64,000 bases of DNA from Larus michahellis (lineage: Eukaryota; Chordata; Aves; Charadriiformes; Laridae). The notes below the pieces were generated by a model. That model was not told where the DNA came from, did no database searches, and saw only the letters and a list, made by a program, of their open reading frames with translations. Shown here in pieces: positions 1 to 16,800 of this stretch. Every line of letters starts with the position of its first letter. The stretch's first letter is position 1. The translations under genes and the position numbers were made by a program. The stretch lies in the NCBI RefSeq assembly GCF_964199755.1, contig NC_133896.1:86722215-86786214 (forward strand), written 5' to 3'.

Positions 1-224
1 AAAGCATTACTTAAGCAATCAATCGCACTAAGGCCATTGAGGGAGTAGACAGGCTTGTCCATACAACTCCCCTTCCGCAAACACCCTGTGCTTTGGCGGC
101 GGTTTGAACAGGATTACTCGGGGAGACGAGAGACGCTCACGCAGACACCAGAAGATGCACATGTCCATTTAGACCAGGACGTGCAGATTAACCGCTTTCA
201 CGACCGCCTCCAAAAGCGGATCTC

Positions 225-707
225 AGTCGGAGGAGACCGAGCCAAACCACATCAGCCTGACCCACCACCCCCCAAGAGTTTCACCGGGTGGTTTTCCCTT
301 TGCGCCCGGGACCGGCGAGCGGCTGGAGGAGCGGAGCCGCCCCCGCAGCCCCGCCGGGCGGGCCGAAGGGAGGGCGGGCAAGCCGGAGGGAAAGGGGGGT
401 GGCTCGGATCCGCCTCCCCCGGCCCCTCCTCCCGGAGGTGTCGGCGGATCGGGACTCCCACCGTTCTCCACCGCTGCCTTCCCGCCCTCGGACGCGCAGC
501 GGAGACCAGCCCGGTGGGCGGAGGCGGGGGGGTCGGCCCGAAGGTGCCCCCAAAAACGCATCCCCGCCCCGAGAGCAGAGGAGGCCTCTCGGCGGCGGCT
601 ATCCCGGCTACCAGCCCTTCTGGGAAGCTGGCCGCGAAATCCGGTTGCCGGCCGAGGAGGGTCCGGTACGTCCGTGGTAAGGGGCACCCAGAGAGCGGCG
701 AGGGACC
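225..707 (+). promoter_or_regulatory. MANSC1: CpG-island promoter and 5' UTR of MANSC1
   Basis: The stretch is very GC- and CpG-rich compared with the flanks and runs into coding exon 1. GC boxes of Sp1/KLF type are visible: GGGCGGG at 372-378, GGGCGG at 516-521 and CCCCGCCC at 562-569. I see no clear TATA box, as is usual for a CpG-island promoter. The transcription start cannot be placed, so the border between promoter and 5' UTR is unknown. Long open frames on both strands here are a by-product of high GC (few stop codons) and look like low-complexity Arg/Gly/Pro/Ala sequence. The island continues through exon 1 to about 930. Positions 1-224 hold no gene I can recognise. Confidence 0.75.
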
Positions 708-927
708 ATGCAGCCCGCTAGCCGCCGGTGGCCCGTTTGCTGGCTAGTGATCGCCTGCGCGGTGGCCAGACCATGCCTGAGTCAAGAGTGCTCCGCCGAG
801 AGAATGGCCGATACCATCGTCGATATAAACTTATCTCTGCCCAAAGGCATCCGGGGCGCGGAGCCGCTGTACGCCCTGAACCCCGAAGCTTGTGTCCGCG
901 CCTGCTGCTCGGGGGAAAAGCTGTCAG
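708..927 (+). CDS. MANSC1: MANSC1 coding exon 1: signal peptide and first half of MANSC domain
   Basis: ATG at 708 has A at -3 (ACCATGC), an acceptable Kozak context. The exon encodes residues 1-73 plus the first base of codon 74. Residues 8-25 are hydrophobic (WPVCWLVIACAVARPCLS), a signal peptide with likely cleavage near CLS/QEC. The family motif follows: DIxxSLxKGIRGxEPxY at about 39-55 and CVxxCC at 62-67, which are conserved in mammalian MANSC1. The exon ends at CAG|GTAACC (donor GT at 928-929), phase 1. Reading continues open past the donor to a stop at 1119-1121, so intron retention would give a truncated 137-residue protein. Confidence 0.93.
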
Positions 928-5690
<4,763 letters not shown>

Positions 5691-6700
5691 ACACCCATGC
5701 CCCAGAGGATACATCCTTCAAAAGTGAGGACTTTTCTTCAAATAGCTATTCCATGTCTTCGGATGCTGGAGCCTTTCTTTCTCCCAGTCAGACTAGCCGT
5801 CAGAATCGTACCGCTGCTTTGCAACAATCTGTCTTTCATCAGGCATCTGAACTCCTTAACCACGTGGTCGAGCATTTAGACAACATTGAATTGCATACAG
5901 TTTTTCGTGAATCTCAGAAGGCAAAACATCCTGAGAGCTTAGACCCCATCCCAAGCCAGAAAGTAATCAACCTGCCGCCAAATACGACTTCTGCTGTTCG
6001 AATTAGAAACCCCTCTGCTTCCTTCCCCACCACTCAGTCTAGCGCTCCTGAACCCAGCAGTACTACTCTGACTCCTCTGCCTACAAGTACCACCCGACCA
6101 GAATCTCAAACAACCTCTCTGCATCCTGCTGGTGCTAAACCTACTACCGTCACCACCACTACCACCACCACCACAGCTACCTTTCTGCCTGCTGCGACCA
6201 CTAGAGCTAAACCTGGTGTCCCTGCCACCAGCATCGCTGGTGCTCATGTTCCTCTTTCCAGTCCTGCAACTTCTGCTTCTGTTTCTGCAACCGAGCGGGT
6301 AACCACAAATTCCAGATCTGCTTCCACCCCGTCAGGGCTAAGAACTCCAGCCACCCATCCTGGGCCAACAGTTCTCTCTTCCAACGATACCCGCCATGTC
6401 ACCCTCCTCTCTTTTTCGGGTTTCACTCTGCCTGCTAGTGATTCCCCGACATCTTTCCAAAACAACCCTCAGGGTTATGACCCATCTGATTCAGAAAGCT
6501 ACCTGCCAGAGAGTTTTCTGGGAGGGAAAGGTGTCGTTCAGCTGGGAGAAAAAAGCAGCCTTGTAGCAGCTTTGCTTTTTGGGGTGATATTCTTGTTGCT
6601 AGTTATCACACTGACAGGCAAGAAAATACACGAATCTCTTCAGAAGAGGCATTATACCAGGCTGGATTATTTGATCAATGGAATGTATGCTGATGTATGA
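5691..6700 (+). CDS. MANSC1: MANSC1 coding exon 3: mucin-like stalk, transmembrane helix and tail
   Basis: Acceptor TTTCTGTTTCCAG|ACACCC. The split codon 121 (G|AC) gives Asp, and the exon encodes residues 122-456 with TGA at 6698-6700. Residues 122-407 are rich in Ser, Thr and Pro, including eight consecutive Thr at 275-282, as expected for an O-glycosylated stalk. N-glycosylation sequons occur at N159 (NRT), N218 (NTT) and N352 (NDT). A hydrophobic helix at about 411-429 (LVAALLFGVIFLLLVITL) is followed by basic GKK. The tail ends in RLDYLINGMYADV, nearly identical to the mammalian C terminus and the strongest evidence for orthology. The stalk itself aligns poorly with mammals, which is typical of mucin-like segments. 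Confidence 0.95.
6150..6176 (+). repeat. MANSC1: Coding (ACC)n run giving poly-threonine in MANSC1
   Basis: The codons at 6152-6175 are ACC ACC ACT ACC ACC ACC ACC ACA, a short triplet microsatellite in frame. Length changes here would add or remove Thr residues in the stalk without shifting the frame. Confidence 0.9.
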
Positions 6701-7060
6701 TGGGGACAGGGAATAAGATTGTGTGGAGCATCTCCCGCCTTTGAGAGGACAACTCTGAAACGGAACAGTAGATATTGAAATCTCAGAAGAGGATGGATTC
6801 CTTTTTTTTTTGCCACTAATGGGAAAGCAGCAGATGGCTTTGGTGGGGAAGAGATCTGCTGAGTACTGCTTTTTCTACTCTGAACTGTAATATCTGTCAT
6901 TTTTGATTTATTACTAAATCTGGAAAATAAACACTAAAATCCAAGTTAAGCTAAGAAGATCTTGTATTTAAGGAGAAAAAGCACTTGAAAAGCTTAATCT
7001 GTACTGTGACAAGATTAGTGGAATAGAAGTACACCTAATAAATTGACTACCTATGCAGCG
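6701..7060 (+). terminator. MANSC1: MANSC1 3' UTR with two candidate polyadenylation signals
   Basis: After TGA the sequence has no long frame. AATAAA hexamers lie at 6926-6931 and 7037-7042. The second is followed by a GT-rich stretch (GTGAGTGTTTTC near 7061-7072), as expected for a cleavage region. Either could be used, giving a 3' UTR of about 250 or 360 nt. Later AATAAA hexamers cannot be excluded. Confidence 0.65.
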
Positions 7061-10000
7061 CGTGAGTGTTTTCAATGCTATTTGCCCCCAAATGCCATAG
7101 TGTTACACGATTGTCTGGCAACCCTGTTTACTCTACCTGTAGCCTTAAAGGGGTACTTGGTAGTACAGTTTTGCGTTGAAATGGTTTTAGGTATAAACAG
7201 TAAAAATTGTAGTACACGTAAGATAGTTGGCTTAACTTTCCTAAGCTACGTGTATTTTACGGATATGTACCTTTAATGCTCTTTTCTTCTGCTTATTTTC
7301 TTCATCACAAGCTATCCTTAAAACCACAGGCTGCAAATCTGAGTTTGCCTTTTCCAAAGAGCTCGCCACCTTGTAGCACGTTGTTTTTTTGCCAGACGTA
7401 TCAGAGAGAAAGAGTTTTTATCATATCAAAGTAAAGCAAGCTGCAATCAAGCTCTTTCATGACAAACGGCATGATCGAGTGACTTGGCACACGCACAAGA
7501 GAGAATCTGTTCCAATACACCTAAATCCCTAACAGTTCAGACTCAACACCTGATCGCAGAGCAGGCAGAAACTTGCGAGGGGGCTTTAGCGAAGACAACA
7601 GCTGTATTATTGGCAGAAGACACACAGAAACGTGCGGTCTCCATTTGCTGAGCATCTAAAGGGAGGTAAAACAGTTTTCAAGGAAAATGGTGGCGATGTT
7701 GTTGGAGGGTGCCAACCTCAGGGAAGTTTCCTACGGTCAGCAGGAGCAATTGAACAAGTCTGCATTATCTTCATGCTTCTGGCGTTCTCCTACTTTCCTC
7801 ACCAGGCTGGTGGCTCTTGAAAGAGCTCCTTGCAACGGTGTCGGACTTGTTGTCCCTCCTGAACACACAGAGCTCTTCCTGGCTCTCAGAGCACACTCTC
7901 TTCACTTCTAGGGTCATCTTCATGTGACTGGTAATATGCATAGCTGCTGCATGTTTTTCCCCGACTCTGCCGTAAGAGATGAGTGAGAGTATGTGTGAGC
8001 ATCTGCTGCTCGCTACGCAACTTCCAGTTCGTATTATTCACGTTTCCCTTCACATACACCCAGGTCTAAACCTGGTTTTGGAATGAAAGACTAGATTTCA
8101 CAGTATTGGTGTGGCAGGCAGCATAATCAACAACTAACATCAAGACACAGAAGGAAGGGTGCCTTGTGAATACAAGTAAATAAATCTATTACAAAATATG
8201 AAACGTGACTCACGTCCAAGAGGTTCTTAGATCTGTCAAGCTTACTGTGGTGTGAAGCAGGCAAAAACGGCCCCAAGGCAAGTTTTCTGAGAACTCTAAC
8301 AATAACTTTATGCAGAAAATTCTCTGAAAATTCCATTATTCAAAGATCAAAGAAAAGCCAGTGTTCCTTATGTCAAGAAGTTGAATTCTTACTATGTGGG
8401 GGCCGCAAATTGGTTTACAGATACAAAACCAGCTGGTCTTCTGTGCTGCTTAAGTCTGACAATGCTTAAATAAAAACCATACTGTATAACCTCTTAAAAG
8501 TGAACAAAATTGCAACAGAAAAGTATTTCGAGTTCATCAGTTTGTCTATTGACTGCGCTTTGTTTAACCTCAGTTTCTTTCCTTTTTTTTTTTTTTAAAA
8601 TGGCTATTTTCAAAGCTTTCTGGTCAAGGAACGTGATGGGGGTGAACAATATTTCTGGGAAATGAATTAATAAGATGATAAGTCCAGTTGTGGGCTGTAA
8701 AAATGCAGGTGCAGATCTGAGGTTGACCATAATTTTCTCTCAGAAGAACTACAACTTTGTGAGAAGCCTTCTGTGTTGCTGATGCCATCACGGCAGCTTA
8801 TTGCAGAAGAGGTGCTGAGAACAACCCCTGAACCCTCACTGTGTCTTTCTGCTGTAATAACTAATTTGTTGGAGGGAGAGATGGTTGGTATTAATTGATA
8901 CAGGACAGTACAGTAGAGATACGTTCAAGAGAAGGCAGGCAGACATATCTCGGGGTCGTTCAGAGCACTAGGCAGGTATTTGGCTAACATCACTAGAAAC
9001 ATCGCCCTCCAACCCAAACGTCACTGTATATCATGCATGGTGAATGGCAGAAGTAAAGCAGCGAGGTGCATAGGTACCATGACAAATTTGATGAGGATGC
9101 TGAGATGAGCGGCCTTTCACAATTTTTGAGGAAACCAAACATCTTCAAATGCTCTTACATTAAAAATCCTTTTTAATACTTGAGCAAAGAAAAGTAGGTA
9201 TTAGGCAGGTGCACTGAAACACTTATGTTTTTTTTTTCTGCCATCCATTTGTCTTGTTGGATTGAGAACAAACGGGGAATTGTTAGGTGACAAGTTTGTA
9301 TCTTTCTGGAGGGGTATTTACAAGCTGTGTTTGAACACTAGAGGGCAACAACAGTTTATTAAATAGAATTGACAAGTTTTGAGGATGCCAATTAAAAAAT
9401 GTTTTAATTAGCTTGGATTTTAACTTTCCAATCAATGGTTATTTCATTGCAAAAAATTTTTATAGGAAAGCTGCTTTGTTTATTGGAAGGTTCTAGGTGG
9501 AGGATTATATACGCACACTTTTAAAACTTCTTACTACATCATATAGTGGTAGTGAACAGCTGTAGAAGGCAATAAAACTAAGCATATTATCTTTTCTATT
9601 TTAATACTATTAAATCAAATTGCATTATTAGTCACGTATTGGCATTGACAGTTAACAGAGTGGGAGACAGATTTCCCATCATCATTCTTGCAACTATGAT
9701 GCTTAATAATACGCATTTTTGGAGCTTATTTATTTGTCTGCTTAATGCTCTTGTATTATGAAACAGAAAGGAGTGAGACAGAGTAACTGTAAAAAATCCA
9801 TCCAGTTTGTTATGCTGTTCAACACTGCTTATGGAAAACCTATGTGTGTTCTTCTGTTTTTCCATTGACATCTCCTATGGTCTTAACCGTACACCATACT
9901 CATGTCACCGGATCATCAGCCATCACAATATGATGACAACCTGTGCACTTGGGGTGGCTCTTTCTAAAGGTAACCAGTTACGTTATGGCTCGAGGCCAAA

Positions 10001-13000
10001 AGCTGATTGATTTTAATCACCTGGAGAGTGTAATAAATGCTGTAGTTGCTTGCTTTCATGTTGTTGCTTTATGGCGCTGAGCAAACATAAGGTGTGTAAA
10101 CGTAGACTATCATGAACAAAACTGTTTTGTGGTATTGTACAGTAGGGCAAATAGAAAGCAAGGGCAAAGAAGGGCAAGAAAGGGCAAATTTTATAACCAC
10201 ACCAAACAATCATAAAGGAATAAATTGCATATCTATTTGAGATGGATGAGAAAAGTGTGTAGTACCTGCCTCAGAGGGCTGCAAACTCAGTATGGCATGT
10301 TCTCTTCAAATAGCGCTTCAGCGTATTGTAATTCCTGTAAGAGTAGGAAATGCTTATACTCGGCATTCTTTCAAGTGAATTACTAACCAACTAACAAAAA
10401 CAAAGAACCAAAAAAGAATTACATAAGAAGACACTTTGAAAACGGGAACATATTTCCCTTCCTTCTACAAAACCATCTTAGTGGCTTGGAATCTGGTGAC
10501 ACCGTTAGATATTGCTTTCATCCCACCACCCCACACTCCATGCTGATACAAACATAGAGTTTAAAGTGCCATTATTGCACCTAAGAGTTTCCACCCAGTA
10601 CCCCTTCATACAGAGAAGCTGCACTTTGTGCTCTGTCACACTCCTGAAATTGGGCTGGACTGCCGGACCCTTCCTACGCATTGCTTATTCTCTCACATAT
10701 AGGTAATATACGTCTCTACCTCCCTGTTCATGTGCAATTATGGGATAGCTGCATCCCCTCATTGTTCAAAAGCCTTGCACGTCCCTTCAGGAGTGTATTC
10801 CCAGATGCTATACCAGCCTCTTGATGGGTACGTCCCCTGAAGGATTGGGATATACTGAAAATTTTTCTTCATCTTTGGTAAGCCTACGCTTGCTCTTAAT
10901 TTCACGGTCTAAATTTGCTTTTTTTCTCCTAGGTCTCTGCATTTCTTGAAGATACCAAAGTGCAAAGCCCAAAACTGCTGCTCTTTGTCCCCTTTGTGCT
11001 TGGTAGATATTATAAACAATGAATAAATATATTTTTAAGTTTCAGTGCAACTATGCTGGATCGGTGTTTTCTGCATATTGGCTCCCAAGTAAGTTAGGAA
11101 TGAGACGAACCCTTTACTTCAGTGGCCGTGTGCTGCTCTGTCTTTGTGCGTGCAACTCCCATTGATGTCAGTGGGAGGTCCTCCAGCACAGAGTTTATGG
11201 CTATAAGTCAAGTCCTCCCACTTTGTGGCTCATAACTTTCCAAAACAATTGCCTTATAGGATGACAGGACTTCTCAGCCCAGAGGTAAAATTTCTGAAAG
11301 AATCCAAAGACCCTTTTCCCAGCTGCTTCTGATTATTTAACTACGACAATGTTGTCCTTGTTTTGTTTCAGGGCACGAAATAAGGAGTTCAAATATTTTT
11401 CCCCCATGTGATAACTCAGGCACTACTTCTGAAAAGACTCCAGATTTGGCACATGCTATATGTTGCTTTTACAAAGCACTCCATTTTAGAAAGGGTAAAA
11501 AAATAATTTGTTTGTGAGGTATAGTCTTAAGCAAATGACAACAGCTCGTGCTGTGCTACTCCCTCATAAACAAGTTACACGTGGCTTTCCTGCACCGACA
11601 AATGCCTAAAGCAAGGGCATACCTCATTCAGGTCAACATTGTAAGGGATGGTAGAATGTGAAAAGTGACAGGCCTGAATGCCGAAGTCTATCCATGTGCT
11701 ACATCTAGCAGAGAGAGGGTAAGCTTTTCCAGAAATATGCTGGAGCTTCCATCTCAAGGGTGAATTTGAGGGTAGTTCAAGTGCCATGATGTTTTTGCAG
11801 TCGCCAAAAATGGGTACCACTGGTGACAGCAAACTTCTCCTCTGGCTACCCCATCAATTGATAATGAAAGTGATTTCCAGGAATTTAGTCTGCATACACC
11901 AGCAAGAGCAAAAAGAGCAGCCAATAAAGTGCATACGTGCTACAAGCAGTTACAGTGCCACTCGCTTCCCTGTATCTGGAGCTTCTCTTGACTTTGTAAA
12001 ACATCAGGTGTTTGGAAGACAGAAGTAGTTTATCCTGGGCAGCAATCCAGATGGAGTCAAAGTGAGCAGATGCAGCAGCTGGGGTCTACAACCTCGCACA
12101 GCAGCACGTTACCCCGCATCAGCTGGCAAGTGGTAATTGTCCCTGAATGAGACACGCGTTCTTGTACCTGTTCTGCCGTGTGCTGACACCCACGCTCCAG
12201 CTGAGACTGCAGAAGGAAAGTAGGCTTGAAAGGGAAATTAAAAAGGGGGGTAAAGTTTATAGCTTGGTAACTGACCCTGAATTTTTTTTTTTTAGTTAAT
12301 TTTCACCTGATTGAATGTTGATGAAGTCCTAATTAGAAACCACCTTGATTGCAGCTCTCACAATGGACCTGATAAAAGAAGAGAGGTCTCTCCAGGAAAG
12401 ACTTTGCGTATTTCTTATTTGGCTTTTGACCTAAAATTTAACAAGTCTTGTTTGAATCTTCAGATCAGCTCAATTCATATTTATTTTACCCTATTACCAT
12501 CAGTTGTGACAACTCAGTATCTATCCTCTACCTTCTTTTTCTGCACAGCCATTCCACTGTCTATCCAACGTTGTTCAAGAGTGGAGGTTTTGCAGAGGGA
12601 AAGAAAAAGGGAATTTGCCCTTGTATTTGCTAGGTTGTGTTTTGCTTTAGTTTTCAGATATTCCTGTTTAAAACTGGACAGTATTTTAAATTTGAACATT
12701 GATGTTCAAAACTTTATTCTGAAATATAGCAAAAGAATAAATGGGTGATCCATATGTCAAGGACCCAGGGCTGCATAATGTTGAGTGCTTTTTGCTCATG
12801 AAGATGTCCTTCTGAATCTATTGAAATGAAAAACCGTATCCCAGAAAAAAAAATATTTTGTCCTTTGTTTGTCTCAAAGAGCCATGACAAGTGTTCTGGC
12901 TACACCATAGGCACAAATCTGAAACATTTTGTGTTCATATAAGTGTAAACTGTGGCATGTATTTAATGGAAAGAGTAATAAAAACCACTGTCGGATGCAT

Positions 13001-13204
13001 AGCTGAGTACTCTGATTTCTGTGCAGAAACTGGGGGAGCTGCTGGGACATTGAACAAGACCAAGAGCTGCAGCTCTTCTGCTTGTACACTGTGATCACTC
13101 AGTGGGGTAAACCAAAAAAATAAAGCGAGGGCAAGTGCAAGTTGCCCAAACCTTGCTGTTTGGTAAAAGCCATAGTACGTGCAGAATGTCCTTGTTGCTT
13201 AGTT
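7061..13204. other. Intergenic DNA between MANSC1 and LRP6, left part
   Basis: About 6.1 kb of AT-rich DNA. Homopolymer T runs occur (8583-8596 and near 9228-9238). Open frames are below about 150 codons and none resembles a known protein or transposon. The only candidate site I can point to is the CTCF-like motif near 9.34 kb. No tRNA-like or other structural RNA gene was seen. Confidence 0.7.
9335..9349 (+). promoter_or_regulatory. CTCF-like motif between the two genes
   Basis: ACACTAGAGGGCAAC matches 12 of 14 positions of the vertebrate CTCF core written CCASYAGRKGGCRS (mismatches at the first C and the final S), including the key AG..GGGC part. It sits between the MANSC1 3' end and the LRP6 promoter. 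Such matches also arise by chance, and occupancy is unproven. Confidence 0.35.
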
Positions 13205-13865
13205 GGAGAGATATGGCTTTAAGGAATGGACTGTTCAACGGATAAGGAATTACCTGGATGGGCACATCCAAAGAGTTGCAGTCAATGGCTCAGTCCGGAT
13301 GGAGATCAGTAACAAGTAGGATCCCTCAGGGGTCTGTACTTGAACAAATACTGTTCAGTATCTTTATTAATTACATAGACAGTGGGACCGAGTGCACCCT
13401 CAGTAAGCTTATGTATGACACCAAGTTGAGTGGTGCAGTTGATACACTTGAAGGACAGGATGCCATCCAGAGGGACCTCCACAGGCTTGAGGATTGGGCC
13501 CGTGTGAACCTCATGAAATTCAACAAGGCCGAGTACAAGGTCCTGCACTTGGGTTGGGGCAACACCCAGTATCGATACAGACAGAGGGATGAATAGATTG
13601 AGAGCAGCCCTGAGGAGAAGGACTTGGGGATAGTGCTAGAAAAAAAATTAGATACGAGCCGGGAACATGCGCTCACAGCCCAGAAAGCCAATCATGCCGT
13701 GGCCTGCATCAAAAGAAGCATGGCCAGCAGGTCGACAGGTGGTTCTGTCCCTACTGGAAGGTGTCCCTGCCCATGGCAACAGGGTTGGACTAGATGATCT
13801 TTAAAGGCCCCTTCTGACCCAAACCAATCTGTGATTTTATGGTTCTGTGATTCTATGTTTCTGTG
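13205..13865 (+). mobile_element. CR1 LINE remnant, 5'-truncated and internally deleted, sense strand
   Basis: The segment matches the 3' half of avian CR1 non-LTR retrotransposons. An open stretch at about 13258-13593 encodes the C-terminal part of the reverse-transcriptase ORF (IPQGSVL, FINYIDSGTECTLSKLMYDTK and DLHRLEDWARVNLMKFN are CR1-type). The frame is broken by a TAG near 13594, where active CR1 has a Gly codon. Around 13730-13735 the sequence jumps from the coding region (agcatggccagcaggtcga) to the 3' end (tggactagatgatctttaa), so several hundred bases are missing. It ends in CR1-type short tail repeats (TTCTGTGATTCTATG). It lies between genes, is inactive and looks old. Confidence 0.93.
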
Positions 13866-16800
13866 ACTAACTGAGGGGTAGTGCACAAAGTGGGAGCTAC
13901 AACTAAATAACTGGTATATACAATGCTCTGCAAACATTTTTTTCTCCTATCTTTAAGTGGTTTGGGCCTTTGGCTCCCATTGTTTTTTTTAAGATGGTGA
14001 CTGGGACACCTTTTGTTACGCTGAGTTCATGATTTACTGCCACAGTGTACCACAGGAAGCACATATTCTCACTAATGTCTCCTTCAGTTAAAGTGCCAGG
14101 ATTCCTAAACCACAAATGAAGATAAGACTCTAAATCATAATTTCTTTCAACACTTAGAGCTTTACTTATCTTAAATAAAAAAAAAAAGTGTTTGGGGAAA
14201 ATAGCATTTTAAATGTATTGTTCAAAGAAAAGATTTCTTAATATGCCAAGATTAAATGGGGATTTTGTTCTGTGTAAGCTCTTTTCAGATCATTCTAAAG
14301 GTATTAGATTTTTCACAATTGTAGGAAGGAAAAAATTAGTGGAAGTTGCATTAACTGCAAAGCTCCGACACTGAAAAAGGCATTGGAAGGAGCTTTATGA
14401 GTCAGGGCTATTCAGACACAATTCCCTGTCTTTTATTCAGAGATCCATGTGACCAAATACCGTCTTTGTGGGTCTGACTGGGGAGGTGGGGGAAGAAGGA
14501 AGGATGAGGAATGGATTGGATAGCCTCAGTCTAATCACTTCTTTTTCTTGAGAGTGGAAAATAGAATCTAATTATCCCAAAATGAAATGTGATGATCCTT
14601 CAATAATATCTTTATAGCAGGCACAGCCGTTTTAACAAATATATTTGGGGAGTGGATCTGCCTTTCTTTGTGTTTTCCTTTGGCACTTATCTACATTTAT
14701 TTGCCAGCCGCACGGGAAGAGTCTTTATTGAAGTCCACACTGTAAGGAAATTATTCAAAGAACTAACGGAGATGGAAAAGCAGCAAATGAGACTTCAGCC
14801 ATATATAATTGCCTCTTCCATCCCCTCATCACATGAAGAATGAGTTAAAGGCCATAAGCTGGTGAAACCTTTACATAGGGAGCTTAAGGACCCACATTCA
14901 TTCCTGCTCTCACAGGCAATGAAATCGATGGCAGACACTTTAGCTAATGGCTGGGGTGAATACATGCGGAGCTTTTTGCTATCCTCTGCCTGTATTTCAA
15001 ATATCTTTTGTGGCAGCACGGGTGGTTACAGCATACCCTGCACTTGATGCTGCTGCCAGTTGATAGCGGGGCTGGGGGGGTGGGGACGGGACGGAGAATT
15101 TGACATTCTCTTTCCACTTCAGCCGTTCTCTCCAAGTCCTATAGCTCTGATGCAAAGATCACCATGTTTTCCATACACCAGAAATGCACGCACTGAATTA
15201 CTGGCAAGGACTGTTAAAATAGGATAGACTGTAGAATCAGCCCCTGTCAATTGTCTTGGGATTTCATTAGTTGAGAAGTGAGCAAGGGCTAATTAAAACT
15301 ATTATCTGCATTGTGATTAGTTGACGTAGATTTAAGAAAAAAAAATGAAATTTACTCATTCAAGAGTGATATCTCGCTCTAGGGCATCCACAATCATTTT
15401 TTGGATTCTGAAATAAAGTGGGGACTTACACATGTCCTGCATGCTGCCTTTCCAGGCCTTGAAACACGCTTCCCACAGTGAAACATAAAACTTATTGGAT
15501 AGAGTACAGCTAATAGTTCTGAATTGTCAGAGGCATCGATTTTTCTCTGAGAAATCCTGGGTAATGGTAATTTAATGAAAATGTTACCAAGAATATGCCT
15601 CCATCCTTAATTTTAATTAATACCTATAAAGCAATTAAGAGGGGAAAAAAGATCTGGGTTTTCCTTGAAATAATAAATTGTTCCAACATCTTGCATTTGT
15701 GTAACGTTACCTTACAAATCTCTTCAAAGAAGAGGGCTTCCTAAAGCATTGCAGACATTAAACCTAAAGATGAACCATGAGAGGGCACTCTTTTCTGCTC
15801 TGAGGATCTCCTCTTGCTTTTCTAGTCTATTTTGAGAACCTACCTAACAGCTAATGAAAACAACACCCCTGAAGAGCTATCACGGTTGATGATCCATAGC
15901 CAAATTCTTGAGGTGCTTAGTGTCTTGGCCGAATTGCAGACTAATTTGTATATGAATACAAATAATACAAACACAAACACAAACACAAAACCAAGTATAA
16001 ATAAAATATGAATGTGGACATAAATATAAATATAATAATAAAATACAAATATGAAATATAAATATGAATCTTCCTCCCAGAGTTTGAACTGGAGAAGGAT
16101 GAGTCTCTTTGCTTGCCATGAGCTGCGCTTCCAGGGTGCTGCACTTTAGGCCAGAAGTGGCTATTTCAAGTTGCAAATGAGCTCTTTCCTACGCACAGAT
16201 GGTGTGTCACACTGTGTATGTTACATAAAGATTGGAAATTGTTGTAGGAAAGATTGCTAATTACCGGGGCACGGTGACTTACCTTTCTTGACCACAGGCA
16301 TAAATTCTAGTCATTAATTCCTGTGACTAGAAGAGTGCAAGCAAATGTACAAAGCTTTACCAGTAACTAATTTTTAAACTTCAAAGGCTGCAGTGCAAAG
16401 CAGGATTGGTAAATATTATGGATGCGTATTGCAAAACGCTGAACTCCATGAAAGGGGTTTGAAAAGGAAATATTCTTAAATTGTTGTTGCTTAAAAGGCA
16501 CGCACGTTATGGTTAATAGAGCCCAGATGCTGACTGGTTTTGAAAATTTGAGCAAACTAAAACAAAATAGTGTTTTGGTGTCTGTCAGCTTGAAATGCGA
16601 GCTCTTTTAAAAGGATGTTTTTGCTGTATCGACCTAGCATTAAAATGCTTTACAAATTTTAGAACTGTAACTTGCTCAAATGACATTTTTATAATTTGGC
16701 TTTGAAATGTAGCCATGGCTAAATATTCATAAGGAAAGTCTTGGACTTGCCCTGTGGTCTGGTGGGCAGTGCCAAATTAAAATCAGAATCCTGCATGGTT

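Noticed and set aside
55-747. Long frames in the MANSC1 promoter (up to 230 codons)
   Set aside because: Same GC-driven artefact. They overlap on both strands and do not match BORCS5 or any other neighbour I know from this locus.
5939-6465. Minus-strand frames of 102 and 73 codons over MANSC1 exon 3
   Set aside because: Shadows of the Ser/Thr/Pro-rich coding strand. The plus-strand product is clearly the real gene.
13306-13691. Minus-strand frames of 80 and 106 codons within the CR1 element
   Set aside because: Antisense shadows of the CR1 reverse-transcriptase region on the + strand.
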